A stretch of DNA of 64,000 nucleotides from Varanus komodoensis (GCF_004798865.1 NW_025335985.1:7668357-7732356); one strand, 5' to 3'. Shown: positions 34,800-46,637, numbered from the stretch's first letter. A program made the numbers and translations. The notes: generated from the letters alone by a model not told the origin.

Positions 34800-36833
34800 G
34801 CCCCCAGTCACCAAATTAGAAGGGTTTCCACCACATTTGAGAGAGACTCCAGAGAAAATATTAAAGAATCAACAAATAATTTGATTAGAAGATTGTTTAG
34901 AGAAAATGAATAAAATTGGGGAGATAAAGACAATATTAGGAAAGGGGGAAATGACTTGGTATAAAGTGATTCAGTTAGAATGTTGGACTGGAGAATGGAT
35001 GCGAGAGACATGCAGGGATTATACAAAATTTGAAGATACGATTACAGAAAAGGGAAAATAAGAGACTATGCGGATGGAATGGACCGTAAGTGGATTTTAT
35101 AAGATATTTTCAGAAGAACAGGATCAATATGATTCATTTAAAGCAACATGGGAAACAGATTTGAGAAAGAAGATCAGTAACGAAGATAAATATTTGGATG
35201 AAGAGGATATTAAAATGTATGTCAGTAAGAATAAAGAAAAATTTATAAAATTGTACAGAACTGGTACCTAACTCTGGTGACGTTGAGCTGTATAGATGAC
35301 AAATATCAGTGACTGGGGGGGGGGGGGGGAGTTAAGCTTCAGCTGACCAAATTCACAGACGATGCCAATGCGGGGGCAGCGGCCACAACTGGGGAGCAGG
35401 TGATCAAAATCCAGAAGGATCTGGACCGGCTGTGGAAGTGGGTGGGGGAACACAGGAGGGCCTTCGTTGTGGACGGTGCCAGGTCCTGCACTTGGGACAC
35501 AGGAAAAGGCGTTGCAGGTACAGGGTGGGGGACAAGTGGCTGGAGAGCAGCACTTGTGAAAGGGACCTTGGGGTGCTGGTTGACAGCAGGCCGAACAGGA
35601 GCCAGCAGGAGGTTAAGAGGGCAAGCGCCACACTCAGCTTCCAGATATAGGGAGATGCTGATACTCCTCTACACGATTCTGGGACGCCCACAGCTGAAGC
35701 AATGCGGCCAGTGCTGGGCTCCACATGATGGGAGAGAGATCGCTAGGTTGCAGTCGGTTCCATGCGGGGTCACAAGAATGGTAGCCGGGCTGGGAGGGAT
35801 GGCGTGTGAGGAGAGATGGAGGGTATTGGGCCTTTTCAGCCTGGAGAAGAGGAGACTCCGAGGGGGTCTTTTAGCGACTTCTAGGTATGTGAGGGGATGT
35901 CAGGTGAAGGAGGGCCATGGCCTGTTCTTCCCTGCCGTGGAGGGCAGGACACGTTCCCGTGGGGCAAAGCTCAAGGAACCAGGCTTCAAGTCGGATGCCA
36001 GGAAGTCTTTCCTGGCAGTTAGGACCCCTAGGAGATGGACTGGGATTCCACAGGAGGTGGTGGAGACCCCTCAGTGAGGGTGTTCAAGGAAAGATTGGAC
36101 AGCCACATGTCGGGGATTGCATGAACAGAGCTGGCTGGAGTCAGGGGTCAGACTAGATGGCCCTGGAGATCCCTTCTGACTCACCCTGGTTCTATGTTTT
36201 CCATATTTCTAAATATTCCAATATATTTTGGGAATGTAGTCATGAAGTGAGTACGTATTTCCATATGTGATGGGAATGTGAATATATAATGAAAGTTTGG
36301 AAAGAGGCTTTTAAAGAGACTGTATTAAGTTTAAATATAGAAATCTATTTTGAGATTGCATTACTTTCAATATTTGATAAGAAACAATGGATTTGGAATA
36401 ATAAAGAAGTAATAACTAATTTAATAACTGTTGTGAGATTAATCATAGCTAAGAATTGGAAGTAAAATATGATTACCAATTGTACAGAGAAGTTTGGACA
36501 TAGCTATTAATGATAAATCAATCTATGATATTAAAGTGAGAAAGGGTATATAAAAAGATAGTTTTGAAGATATTTGCAGTGTTTTTATTGAGTATGGATT
36601 ATAAAAAGGGAAGGATATGAACTGTCAAAAGAATCATTGCAGTTTTGGAAGGGGGAATTGTCCTGAAAGAATGTTTGAATGAGTTTTTCTAAGTGCAACA
36701 TGTACCCTATTGTTCTGGTGGCAGCAGGCACAGTATTTTTAAGAATTGTTTTAATTGTTTAATTTTATATGTTTTCATTTTAGATGTAGGGTTTTGTATT
36801 TTAGATTGAAAATTAATAAAATAATAACAACAA
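34800..36833 (+). mobile_element. L1 LINE ORF2 C-terminal remnant, split by CR1
   Basis: The left part (34,800-35,317) has L1 ORF2-like protein: FYKIFSEEQDQYDSFKATWE, then TDLRKKISNEDKY. The right part (36,203-36,833) has the terminal WECEYIMKVWKEAFKE and QWIWNNKEVITN segments and an AT-rich 3' end (AATTAATAAAATAATAACAA). The two halves flank an inserted CR1 in the same orientation. The copy is 5'-truncated and has stop codons. Confidence 0.75.
35318..36202 (+). mobile_element. CR1 LINE fragment inserted in L1
   Basis: The block starts after a poly-G run with the KFTDDA segment (AAATTCACAGACGATGCC) and passes through QKDLDRLWKWV, EKRRLRGGLLATSRYVRG and a typical 3' end, TCAGACTAGATGGCCCTGGA, ending GTTCTATGTTTTCC. 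It covers roughly the last third of ORF2. Clear target-site duplications are not identified. Confidence 0.85.
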
Positions 36834-37155
36834 AAGAGCTACGAACAACCCTGCTGGGCCGCCCCCAAGGACCACCCTGTCCAGCACTCCCTAACCGTTC
36901 ACACGGTGGCCGGCCTCCTGCCCAGCTCCTCAGCAACTGGTGCACGCAAGCATGCGAAGAAGGCAGCACCTGGCCAGCAAGCCTAGTGGCCACTGAGCGC
37001 CGCCTCCGTCATGCATCCGCCCAGTCCTTTTAAGGCCACCCAGATGGGGGGCATCATCGCTTCCTGTGGCAGCTCCTCCCATGGTTCAACTATACGCAGC
37101 AGCGTGACAAGGTTTTCCTTTTATCTGTGCTGAATCCCCCACCGATACGCCTGAC
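36834..37155 (-). mobile_element. CR1 LINE 3' fragment of a second subfamily
   Basis: AACAACCCTGCTGGGCC, CAGCACTCC and ACACGGTGGCC, followed by CTGTGGCAGCTCCTCCCATG and CTTTTATCTGTGCTGAATCC, match the minus strand of a common squamate CR1 subfamily distinct from the GACTAGATGGCC type. It abuts the L1 3' end directly. Confidence 0.75.
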
Positions 37156-38664
37156 GGTTGCGGAGGCAAGACCCACTTCCCTGGCGGAAGCCATGCGGAT
37201 CCCAAGGCTGGAATTTCATGCCTTCCAGCGCCCGCCTCCCACTGGCTTTCCAGCATAGGGCCAAGCTTGCCGTTGTGTGGAGAAGCCAGACTCACTTTCA
37301 CCAGGATTCTCCACACATGCTGTGCATCTCGTGCTGTTTGCACATGGTGGTGCGAGCTTTGCACGGAGGGCAACTTTGTGCAAATCGCACACCCATGGTC
37401 CGCAACATTTCTGAAATGCAGACCGCGCAGCTCGCCGATCCCCCCGTTTGCCCAGCTTTCCTACACGGAGGAAGAGGGGGCAAATTCAGTCTGCAGGGGG
37501 AATTGGCGCGAATTTGGACAGGCCAGCAAAGCGGAACGGGGAGAGGCGCCCATAGGAAACGCGAGCGAGTGTGGGGCGGCTGAGGGCATTTCCGGCATGT
37601 ATGTGGGGCTTCGAGGCACAGAATGGGGACACGTGGTGTGGGCCCCACAGCAAATGCAGCCCCGCGTTGCGGCCGTCGTGATCCCCGGGCGCAGGGGAGG
37701 CGCTCGTAGGCTGAGGGAAAGCAGTCCTGAGTAAGGAGCCCTGCGGCCATCGGCCGGGAAGGGCCTCGCTCTGAGGCAGGACCCTGGACCGCCGCACCGC
37801 CAGGCTCTGCCGTGGCTCCAGCATGGCGGGCTGAGCGGGGCCACCGCGGCTGGCTGGGCCCCCTTGGGAAACCCGCCCCCCGGTGGCTCCACTGCCGCAC
37901 GGTCCGGGTCCGGGCCCGACAAGGTCCGCTTGCAGACAGCGCCGGCTCTGCCCGCCGGAACATGGGCCAGCGCCTCTTCTTTGGCCCAGAGCAGACACAA
38001 CTGCCTGCAGGCAGCCTCTGGGACCCCAAGCTGCACCCCCCCGCCCCGCCCCGGGGGGAGAATTCGTCCGCTCACCCAAGACCAAGGTGCGAGCGCGTCG
38101 TGCAGGCCGACTCCATGAGGCGTTCAGCCGCCTCAGCAAAGGGAGCCTGAACGGCAGCCAAAGCGCTTGCACTTCCGGCACGCTCGCCACAGGGCAGCCG
38201 AGGGGAGGGAGTGCGATCGGCCTGCTCCACGGCCCCCCCACGTCGCAGGCAGCCCAGCCCTGTGCAAGCGCCGCTTTTCTAAAGGACACCAAACGCCAGA
38301 GGGTACCCCACGGGACTGGCCGGCTCGCCTCCGCTTCGCCCCTTCTTTCGCCCTGTGCGCACAACGCTGGAGCAACCGTTGCACAAGCGGCTGAAAAGAG
38401 CCGACTGCCTTCCGTCAAGCAGGTCTTTGGGGAGAGGCCGGCAGCCACGCACCCTGCCCCGTTAGCACAGGCAGCCACACAGCCACGGGCCGGGCGTGGG
38501 ACGGAGGCACGAGGCAAGGCTTTGCTGCCTCCCACGCACGCTTCTCCTGCCAGACATACGATCCTGCTCCGTGCACTAAACTGTCGCATCAGATGTGAAG
38601 CCAGAGGGAACGGGGTTGGCAGCCAGAGGAAAAAATGCAAGACCGGGACCTGAGCACGGGCTGG
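37156..38664. other. Intergenic, no feature recognised
   Basis: Mixed composition, AT-richer around 37,200-37,450. No gene or repeat is recognised. Confidence 0.45.
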
Positions 38665-38886
38665 ACTGCAGATCGCAGGATCAAAGAATGGTCAAGCTGG
38701 AAGGGCCTTCGGGCCAGCCCCCCCCCCCCCCCCGCTGGCAGAGCATTCCTCTCAGAGAGCTGTCCAGCTGCACCTCGAGGCCCCCCATGTGGGAGCCACA
38801 AGCTCCGAGGCCACTGGCTCCACTGTTCCGCTCTGACAGCCGGAATATTTTCCCTGAAGTCCATCCGGAACCCGGCTTCCCAGAAG

Positions 38887-38921
<35 letters not shown>

Positions 38922-39250
38922 ACATTTCTATGCCGCCCCTTGCTGAAGCCTCGCCGAAGTTGAGCCTGCTAGTCCATGTCCTGCCCTCTGGGGCGATCGA
39001 GAAGACCCCCCCGCCTCCTCATGGACCTGGAGACCACCGCCATGCGCCCCTCCCTCCCTGCCGAGGCTGCGCATGCCCAGCTCTGTCCCCCTCTCCTCAC
39101 GGGGCCTCGTCTCCAGCCCCCGGATCATCGCTGCCGCCCTCCTCTGGACCTTCGCAGCTCGCCTGCCTCCTTCTCCGGCCGTGGTGCCAGCACGGGGCAC
39201 CGGGCTCCAGGTGAGGCCTCACCAACGCTGAGCAGAGAGAACCAAAACCG
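38665..39250 (-). mobile_element. CR1 LINE fragment interrupted by an L2 tail
   Basis: The minus-strand CR1 3' end is at CAAAGAATGGTCAAGCTGGA (38,680). The body resumes after the insert at GAGCCTGCTAGTCCATGTCC, runs through CCCTCCTCTGGACCTTCGCA, and ends near the lower-strand equivalent of the LEPGAPCWHHG region. A 14-base C run sits at about 38,719. Confidence 0.75.
38890..38955 (-). mobile_element. L2 LINE tail insertion with 7-bp target-site duplication
   Basis: A (GTT)n array about 31 bp long is followed by ACATTTCTATGCCGCCCCTT, the minus-strand L2 terminus also present at 48,008. GAAGTTG occurs on both sides (38,883-38,889 and 38,956-38,962), so this tiny, strongly 5'-truncated copy retains its duplication. 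Confidence 0.75.
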
Positions 39251-40644
39251 CAGGAGGCGAGGCCCCTGTTAAGGCAGCCCATATAGGCTCCGCTCGGCCC
39301 CGGCTGCCCCTCGAGTACCATCTGCCGCTGGTGCTCGAGGGGCAGCGCCAAGGGCCTCCCCGGGGGTCTGAGGGGGTGTTGCAGCTGCGCGTCCTGCTCC
39401 TGGGAGGTCCGGGGCCGGAGCCGCCCGGGGGAAAGCGCAGCGGGCCTGCCACCGGCCCGCACCGGGCGCCTTCCCGCGGGCTGACGGCTCTCTGCCCGAG
39501 GTGGCCACCAGGTGGCGATGTTGGGCCGCGGAACTGAGCGAGAAGGGCGCCTGGGCCAAGCCGCTCCAGACGCGGGGCGCGCATGCGGGGTGCGGGGCGG
39601 CAGGAGGAGCCCGAAGGGAAACTTGAGGGGACGGTCCTGGCCGCTCTGCCTGTCCATGGGAGAAGGCCAGCCGGAGAGGCGGAGGGCCTGCCGTCCCTCC
39701 ACTGCCTCTCCCGCCTCGAGCCCCTCTAGTCCCCCAAGCACGGACCCACACGTGCGGGGGCAGCCGAGTTTGGGCACCCGCCCCCGGCCCAGCGCCCACT
39801 GGCGCCCTCCTGCGGGTGAGCGGGCAGGGTGCTCTCTGCCAGCCCGGGCTTTGGCCGGGCTTGCTGGCTTCTCCACAGCCCGTGCGTCGCAGCTCATTGC
39901 ACCAGCCGGCTTTTCAAGCTGCCGTCGGTGTCGCCTGCCTCTGCCGCGGCTTTGTGTTGCCCGCGCAGCTTAGCGGTTCTAGTTTTCCCTCGTGGGCACG
40001 GGCAGAAGCTGCTCCTCCCCCTTGGCCCCGCGTCGGGAGAGAGGGCAGCCCACCAGCACAGCCCTGCCGCACCCTCGGGACCGGGACCGGGCTCTGCGCC
40101 GCCGCAGCCCGCCCAGGCCTTCCTGAGCCTGCAGCTCCATGCGGGCCCGGGGGAGGGCGGGCGAGGCCTGCTGGAGCCGGGGAGCATTCAAGGGGGCCCC
40201 GCTGTCCGCAGAGCCCCAGGGGCCCCTCCTCGCCCACTCGCTCCCTGGGGCACGCGGAAGAGGCCGTTCCTCACACGGCATGACGCCTCCAGGCCAGTTG
40301 AGCTGCTGCTGGTTTAAGGTGCGAGACCCCTTTGGGGCTGGACGGGAAAAGGTCCCGCCGTTGTCTCTCCAGAGGAGTCTCAGGGCCCGCGTGGCCTCAA
40401 CGCCTGGGGAAGACTGGCCCGCGAAGGCACCGCTGGTTCAAGCCGTCAGGACTCTGCGGGGCTTGTGCCGACACACCGCTGCAGAGAGAACTCGGCCCGA
40501 CAGCTCCCTGCTCGGCTGCCCACAGACCCTCTTCCGCCAGCACGCACCGGACCGCAGAGCCCTCTCTGGGTCCCGGCCTTCCCTCCCCTCAGACCCGCGG
40601 GGGCCTCCCCCTCCATGCACCTTCCGTGTGCCTGCCCCCCAGCT
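39251..40644. other. Intergenic, GC-rich
   Basis: No gene or repeat is recognised apart from the CTCF-like motif. The frames on both strands are compositional. Confidence 0.45.
39505..39517. promoter_or_regulatory. Candidate CTCF motif
   Basis: CCACCAGGTGGCG fits the CTCF core consensus well and lies between the two convergent genes. Occupancy is unknown. Confidence 0.35.
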
Positions 40645-40986
40645 CCCATTTGTTGGCAGCATACAGGTATGTGAGGGGGCGTCACACGGAGGGGGGTAGA
40701 GACCTGTTCTCCCCTGCAGAGGAAGGCAGGAAGCGCTGCAACCGAGCAAAACTCAGGGAATCGAGGTTCAGTTGGGATGCCAGGAAGTGCTTCCTGACAG
40801 TCAGGGCCCCAAGGGTGTGGAATGGGCTTCCCTGGGGGGTGGCTGAGGCCCCATCGGTGCGGGTGTCCAAGGATAGGCTGGACGTCCATATGGTGGGCAT
40901 GTCGTGAGCGGAGCCGGCTGGAGCTGGAGGTCAGACTAGATGGCCCGGGAGGCCCCTTCTGACTCGCTCTGTTTCTATGTTTCTAT
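40645..40986 (+). mobile_element. CR1 LINE 3' fragment
   Basis: The block begins GCATACAGGTATGTGAGGGG and ends CTCTGTTTCTATGTTTC. Its sequence parallels 4,110-4,436 closely, so the two are copies of one CR1 subfamily. It is 5'-truncated. Confidence 0.9.
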
Positions 40987-42184
40987 TTGCGTCCAGGGAC
41001 CTTCCTTTGTCCTTCAGCCTGAACAGCTGCATGGCAGCCGGCAACTCAACAGGTACCCTTTTTCATGGCGTGTAGGAAATGTGGTGAAAGGGAAGCTTCA
41101 GCTGCTGCTCTCCCGCCTGTCCTGCCGTGGTTCTAGTCACGGGGCGACTCCCAGGAGAGGAGCCAATGAGGAAAGGGGCCGGGGCTGCTGGCCCCATCCG
41201 TGCCGCACCGCGGCCGGGCCCTTTGGTCGCCAGCCGCCACCATGAGCTGCTCTGGCGCTCCCCCCTCCCCCCCGAGGAGCAGGCGCCATTCAGGGCCCAG
41301 TTCTGCCACAGCAGCCCTGGTGGAGGGGGGCAGCCATCGGAGGATCTTTTGCCCTCCCCTCCCCAGCCCTCCACCGGAAGGCACCGCGGCACGGTCCGAG
41401 GGGGAGCAGCTTTTGCCCAGCCACGTGGTGCGACCAGGAGCGGCTTGGGGGCCGACGCCAAATGCCCACGAGGGGCGTCCTTCTCCCCAAGCTCACCTGG
41501 GTCCCTGAGCGGCCAGGGGGCGGCTGTGGCCATTAGAAGGGCAACCTGCAAAGGGCGCTCGATGTGCCCTGCGCTCGGCTGCCGCCCACCCATAGAATGG
41601 GGGCGCTGCCTGCCATCCCCTGGGGGGGAGGGTGCCCCTTCGCACCGTGCAGCCGCCCAAGCGACAGACTGGCGCTCTCTGCAGAGAGAACGAGGACATC
41701 ACGCTGGTGAGTTGTGAACATTTTCACTCGCGTGTTTGTTGCCTGAGAGGCTGGACCCCGGTCCCAGCGGTCTCAGGGGAGAGAAGCTCTTGGTCCAAGG
41801 AGCTTTTGTTCAAAACCAACTGCAGCGGGCAGGAAGCTTTGGCTCGTGCCCCCAAAAAGCCCCACGCCCCGCTCCCCCCGTTCAGGGCCAGTCAAACTCT
41901 CTGAGGGGCCCACAATTCTAAGCAGCCACGTAGCAAGCTACGCATTCTGCCGCCTCGTTGCTCTCCCTAATCAGAACGTGGCCTTGGCATGCGCCTGATA
42001 AGACACTCCGGAGTGCAGAGGGGCTCCAACTTCCACAAGCAACAGCCAACTGTGTTTCTCTGGACTACAGTTTTCCCTGTGCAATGGGCATCTTTGGTGC
42101 AGCAGGCCGGCAGGTGTGCCGTGGCGTGCCGTGGCGTGCCGTCTGCTCCAGCAAGCTTCATGCAGGCCAGGCGGCCACGCCAAG
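40987..42184. other. Intergenic, no feature recognised
   Basis: GC-rich on the left, more balanced from 41,690. A short GCCGTGGCGT direct repeat occurs near 42,118-42,142. Nothing else is recognised. Confidence 0.45.
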
Positions 42185-42400
42185 GAATGGGCGGCGTCTC
42201 ATGACGCTGATGGGTGGGAGGCTCGGGACAGAGAGAAGGACGTCTTTCTTCACACACCATGCAGTCAAACTGTGGAATTTGCTGCCGGGGAAGTGGTGAT
42301 GCTCCCGCCCCCCGGCTGGCTTTAAAGGGGAGGGGGCTTGCCTGCAGGCACCTGTCGCTGGGCAGCAGGGCAGGGGAGGTCTTGGCCTGCCCTGCCGGAG
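42185..42400 (+). mobile_element. CR1 LINE 3' fragment, second subfamily
   Basis: GACGTCTTTCTTCACACACC, then AACTGTGGAATTTGCTGCC and GGCTTTAAAGGGGAGGG, match the 3' part of the CR1 subfamily also seen in reverse at 36,834-37,155. Short and 5'-truncated. Confidence 0.65.
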
Positions 42401-44159
42401 GGTCCCGTGGGCAGCTGCTTGGCCCTGGGGTGGACGGGCAGCGGAAGGGGACGGACCTTGGGTGCGATGCAGCGTGGCTGCTCTTGCGCTCTCATGCTCT
42501 GGCCGCTCCGCTCAGCCGTGCCCAACGGCGCTTCCCTTCACTGACCCCGCCACTACCTCGGCCCCTTCCCTCTGCGGCGTGGTGGGGAGCTTCCTGCCAG
42601 AGGGAACTTTACGGGGGCGACCCCCCACTGGCAGCCAAGGGGACTCCCAGCGCTGAGCTTGCACCCAGTGGGCCGGCTGGGGAGCGGCACGGCCCAGGAG
42701 GCGGAGGCGGAGGCCGGTCCTGGTCCGCCAAGTCGGGAGAAGCGCCAGCCGCTGCAGGCAGGGAGCCGTGGCCCGTCTGGGAGCGCAGGCGCTCTTCGTG
42801 GCCCAGCCACGCGCCACGTGCCACGCGCCACCTGCAGGGAGCATCCAAAAATGCTGGCACGGTTCACCCGTGCCCGCCAGTGGCTTCACTGATCGGGGGC
42901 CCCGCTCAATGGCAAAACCACACAGCCTGTGGGCCGGCACTTTCTGAACCCGCAGGCCACATGCGCCAGTGCAGAGTGCAAATTTCCAGGTAACCTTCGT
43001 CCAAGAGCCACCTGATGTCTTCAGGCATGACATGATGCTCGGAAGCGATCGGAAATGCTGGGGACAATGCCGTGGAAGACAGTCCTGATCGCTGGACTGA
43101 AAGCTCAGTCTAGCGAAGTCTCGGCAGTCCAGACCGGTCTGTTTAAGCAAGCGAATGTGTCTGATGGAGGAGCCATTCTGCACACCTGGCTTGACAGCCG
43201 CAGTGCCTCTGTTGAGCCAGACGATTAAATGGGTCCGTTCGGAAACAAAAGGACGTTTGTCTCGTCGCCCCGGACGCGGTGTTTCCCCACTGATACCTGG
43301 AGCCTCCAGCAGCTTCTCCATCCAGCTAAGGATGCGTCCCCTTGAGGCAATGGCAACACCAAACAGGGACCCCGCTTGGGCAGCTGCTGCTTTGTGAGAA
43401 AGAGGTGCAGGTTTGATTTTATAACACAAAGGCACACATAAGCAACGTTCTTCTGCCAGGATCTCTTGAATTTTCCCAACACAAGAGGGAGCAAAGGCTT
43501 CTTTCTGGGAAATTCACCCCCCCTCCCCCAGAGTACGAGAGGATCGTGCAGAAGGTCAGAGGGAAGAGCGATGGGCCGGCAGCAGGAGATGCCAGCGCCC
43601 TCTGCACCCTAATTATCAGCAGAGGCGGGGCAGGGACTGCGCCCCATGAGGCCTGGCCCACTACCATGGAGGGCGCCTGGGGTGCAGGCTCCCTTCCTGC
43701 CCAGGCAGCCCCCTCTGGGCCCCGCTCCCGGCCACTCTCTGGGCAGCTGGGGGGGCTGCTCTGGGGCTGCAGCAGATCCAGCCACATCCTGGGGCCCAGA
43801 GAGAATTCGTGCCCTGTGATGCACTCTGCTCCTGCCCTGCCCCGCCCTGCCCCTTACCAACCTCAGACAAGCCCCCCTCCCTGGCTGCCTCGCTTTCCCT
43901 TCTGTAAAATCTGGGCTCTGTGGAGCGAGAGAGACAAGCAAGAGAGACGAGCCCGACTTCACTGACGGCCTTCCAGGCTGCAGTCCTTGTGGGCACTTCC
44001 TTGGGAAAGGCCCTCTGACACGGGGGCGGGGGGAGGCTCGGTGGGGGCTGGCTTGGGACTGAACCACCTCTGCAGCCGGGTGGTCCGGCCCCGCTGGGGA
44101 AAGGATGCCAGCCTTGGAGCGCTTTACCCCAGAAGGACGTAATCCTGCGCACACTTACC
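42401..44159. other. Intergenic, contains an unexplained lower-GC block
   Basis: The part 42,945-43,520 has balanced composition, no simple repeats and few stops on the minus strand. It resembles no family I can name and could be a conserved non-coding element or an unrecognised old transposon. The remainder is GC-rich without features. Confidence 0.4.
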
Positions 44160-44845
44160 AGCCCGAATAAGGACAAGCTCCAAGTCCCCCACCCAGGAAA
44201 AAGAGACCAAAGGCATGGATACAAATTGGGGAATACGTGGCTCAACAGAACTGAACAAGAAAAAGATCTCAGAGCAATTGTGGACAACAGGCTAAGTATG
44301 AGCCAACAATGCGATGCAGCCGCCAAAAGGGCAAATGCTATTTTGGATGCATTAACAGAAGTATTACTTCCCAGTATTAATAATGAATAGAATACTTCTA
44401 ATAAATAAAAGTATTAATTCTATTTCATGAGAAACAGTAGTTCCTCTACTCTCCTCACTCGTCAAGCCTCGCCTGGAATCCTGTGTCCAGTTCTGGGCAC
44501 CAGGATGTTAAAAAGATGCAGGAAAATTAGAAAGGGGCAGCGGAGGGCGACAAGTGATCCAGGGCTTGGAAACGCTGCCCTGTGAGGAGAGACTGGGAGA
44601 ACTGGGCATGGTCAGCCTTGAGAAGAAAAGACTGAGGGAGGACATGGTGTCCCTCTAAGTCCCTCAAAGGCTGTCACAGAGAGGAAGGTCAGGATCTCTT
44701 CTCGCTGAGGCCGGAGCGCAGGACACGGAATCATCAAGTCAAGCTGCAACAATCCAGGCTCAGGCTGGACATCGGGAAGAGCTTCCTCCCTGTCGGAGCA
44801 ATACGGCAGTGGGACCGGCTGCCTGGAGAGGTGGGGGGCTCCCCC
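44160..44845 (+). mobile_element. CR1 LINE fragment
   Basis: RT-distal CR1: ACAAATTGGGGAATACGTGG, CAATTGTGGACAACAGGCTA, TCCAGTTCTGGGCACCAGG, GGGCATGGTCAGCCTTGAGA. A 70-bp AT-rich patch at about 44,355-44,430 with a 9-bp inverted repeat (AGAAGTATT / AATACTTCT) interrupts it. The copy stops where BovB sequence begins, before the 3' terminus. Confidence 0.85.
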
Positions 44846-45025
44846 ACACTGTTCATGTTCAGTCACAAAGTTGTGTCCGACCCATCGCGACCCCACGGAT
44901 GACATTCCTCCAGGCACTCCTGGCCTCCACCATCCCCCGGAGTCCACCCAAGCCCACACCCACCGCCCCAGGGACCCCCTCCAGCCACCTCATCCTCTGC
45001 TGGTCCCTCCTTCTTTTGCGGGTGG
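44846..45025. mobile_element. BovB LINE fragment
   Basis: The order TTGTGTCCGACCCATCGCGA, CCTCCAGGCACTCCTGGCC, CCCCGGAGTCCACCCAAGCC, CCAGCCACCTCATCCTCTGC, TCCTTCTTTTGC matches the conserved end of BovB (RTE clade), known in squamates and ruminants. It is a short fragment with no coding capacity and the best lineage marker in the window. Confidence 0.8.
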
Positions 45026-45544
45026 ACGACCGGCATTAGAGAGCTCTCCCTCGGCATCTGGGCTGAGGCAAATTTGGCCAGAAGCCTCCACCAGCCGTGA
45101 GCAGGGCTTGAGGAAAGGGCGGCTGAGAGGGAAACGAGACCGAGAGAGCCAACCCGGACAAGACGAGGAGCTCCCAGGTCAGAAAAGGCCTCTGGTAAAA
45201 AGAGTTAACAGCTCGGGGGAAGACCCGGTTCAAAAAGGGGGAAAAGAAAGGGCCTCCGTTAGAGGCCGGTGCTGGTTAGAGGCCGGCAAGCTGCCCTCCC
45301 CTGTCTGACGGCCGGTGACGCCCGAGTAGAGTTGAACTCTATGGGAATAGGCGAGTTCGCGTAGAATCGGAGGAGCTCCTTGGGCGGAAGGGGGCGGTTT
45401 GGAAACTCTTCTTGGTATATTACCCCGGTCTGAGTCCGGGGGGGGGGGGGGAGCGGATCCCGCCTTAGTGCGTGAGCACTTTTGACCAGGGACGCCTGGC
45501 AGAATTGAAGGGAGGAAAATCAGAGAGGTCTGCTGAAATCCTTC
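45026..45544. other. Region left of the fossil retrovirus
   Basis: No gene is seen. It may include retroviral leader sequence, because the gag-like region starts right after it. No left LTR or primer-binding site could be recognised. A poly-G run lies at about 45,438-45,451. Confidence 0.35.
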
Positions 45545-46637
45545 TACAGGTCTTCTGGGGAACGCTCAGCGCCCATCACGGGACAGGGCAAGTCACCCCA
45601 AACAAGCACACCCTTGAGTTGCATTCTGGATAACGGGGAGCGGTTTAAAGGTGATTGTATTTCAAAGAGGAAATTACAGGAATATTGCAGTTCTCTTTGG
45701 CCCCAGTGTAAATTGGATGGGGGAGAAAGGTGGCCACCGGAGGGGTCGAGGGGTCGGTTGATTTCCAAATCATTTTGCAGCTGCAGCTGTTCTTCCAACG
45801 AGCCGGCAGGTGGACCGAGCATGCTCATGCGAAAGCGTTTGTAACCTTGAGAGACAGCCCAGATTTGCTGGAAAAATATGGGCTGACGGCGACTGGAATC
45901 CCTGTCCCTAACCACTAACTGCCCCTCCCACACCAGGTGAATATTCTCGGCCAGATCCTTCTGCCCCTGCCCTGGACACGGGCGTGAAGGCAAACAGGGG
46001 GGATGGCATGGGACTTGTCCCCTCCACCCTTCGGAGAGCCAGCGAGGGGGGACCGTGCCAGAATAAAAATGCAGCGGAGCGGGATAAGGGAGTGCAGTCG
46101 CCAAATCATGGCAGCTGCGAACAGCCGCTGGCTTGTCTTTTGGGCAATGGGAAAAAGTTCGAAAGAGATTCCATCTCAAAGAAAAAGAAACTAAATGTCT
46201 ACTGTAATTCTGTTTGGCCCCAGCATCAATTGGACAGGGGGGCAAAGTGGCCACCTGAAGGGTCTATCGATTTTCAGACTCTTTTCAGAACAGTTGCAAC
46301 TTTACTTTCATCATACCGGTTAACAGCTCGAGCTCCTGCGCAAGCGTTTGTTACACCGACAGTCTGAACTTGCTGGAAGAGTGCAGACTGGTCCCCACTG
46401 GGGGAGGACAGAAAAGAGAAGAAGAGTAGAACTCACTCTCTCCCCTCCAAAAGCCGGCAGCGCAGCGTGGGTATGGGCTTTGGGTGGGGGGGAGCCCTGG
46501 GGATTCTGCCCCCATGCCTGGGTGCCGTGGCAGCTTTCATGGCCAGCAGGGCATGAATGGGTGGTTGAATCCAAGCCAAATGGCTGCAGTTTGGAATCAC
46601 CAGCCCTTCAAATTGCTGAAGCATATAAATGTTCCAA

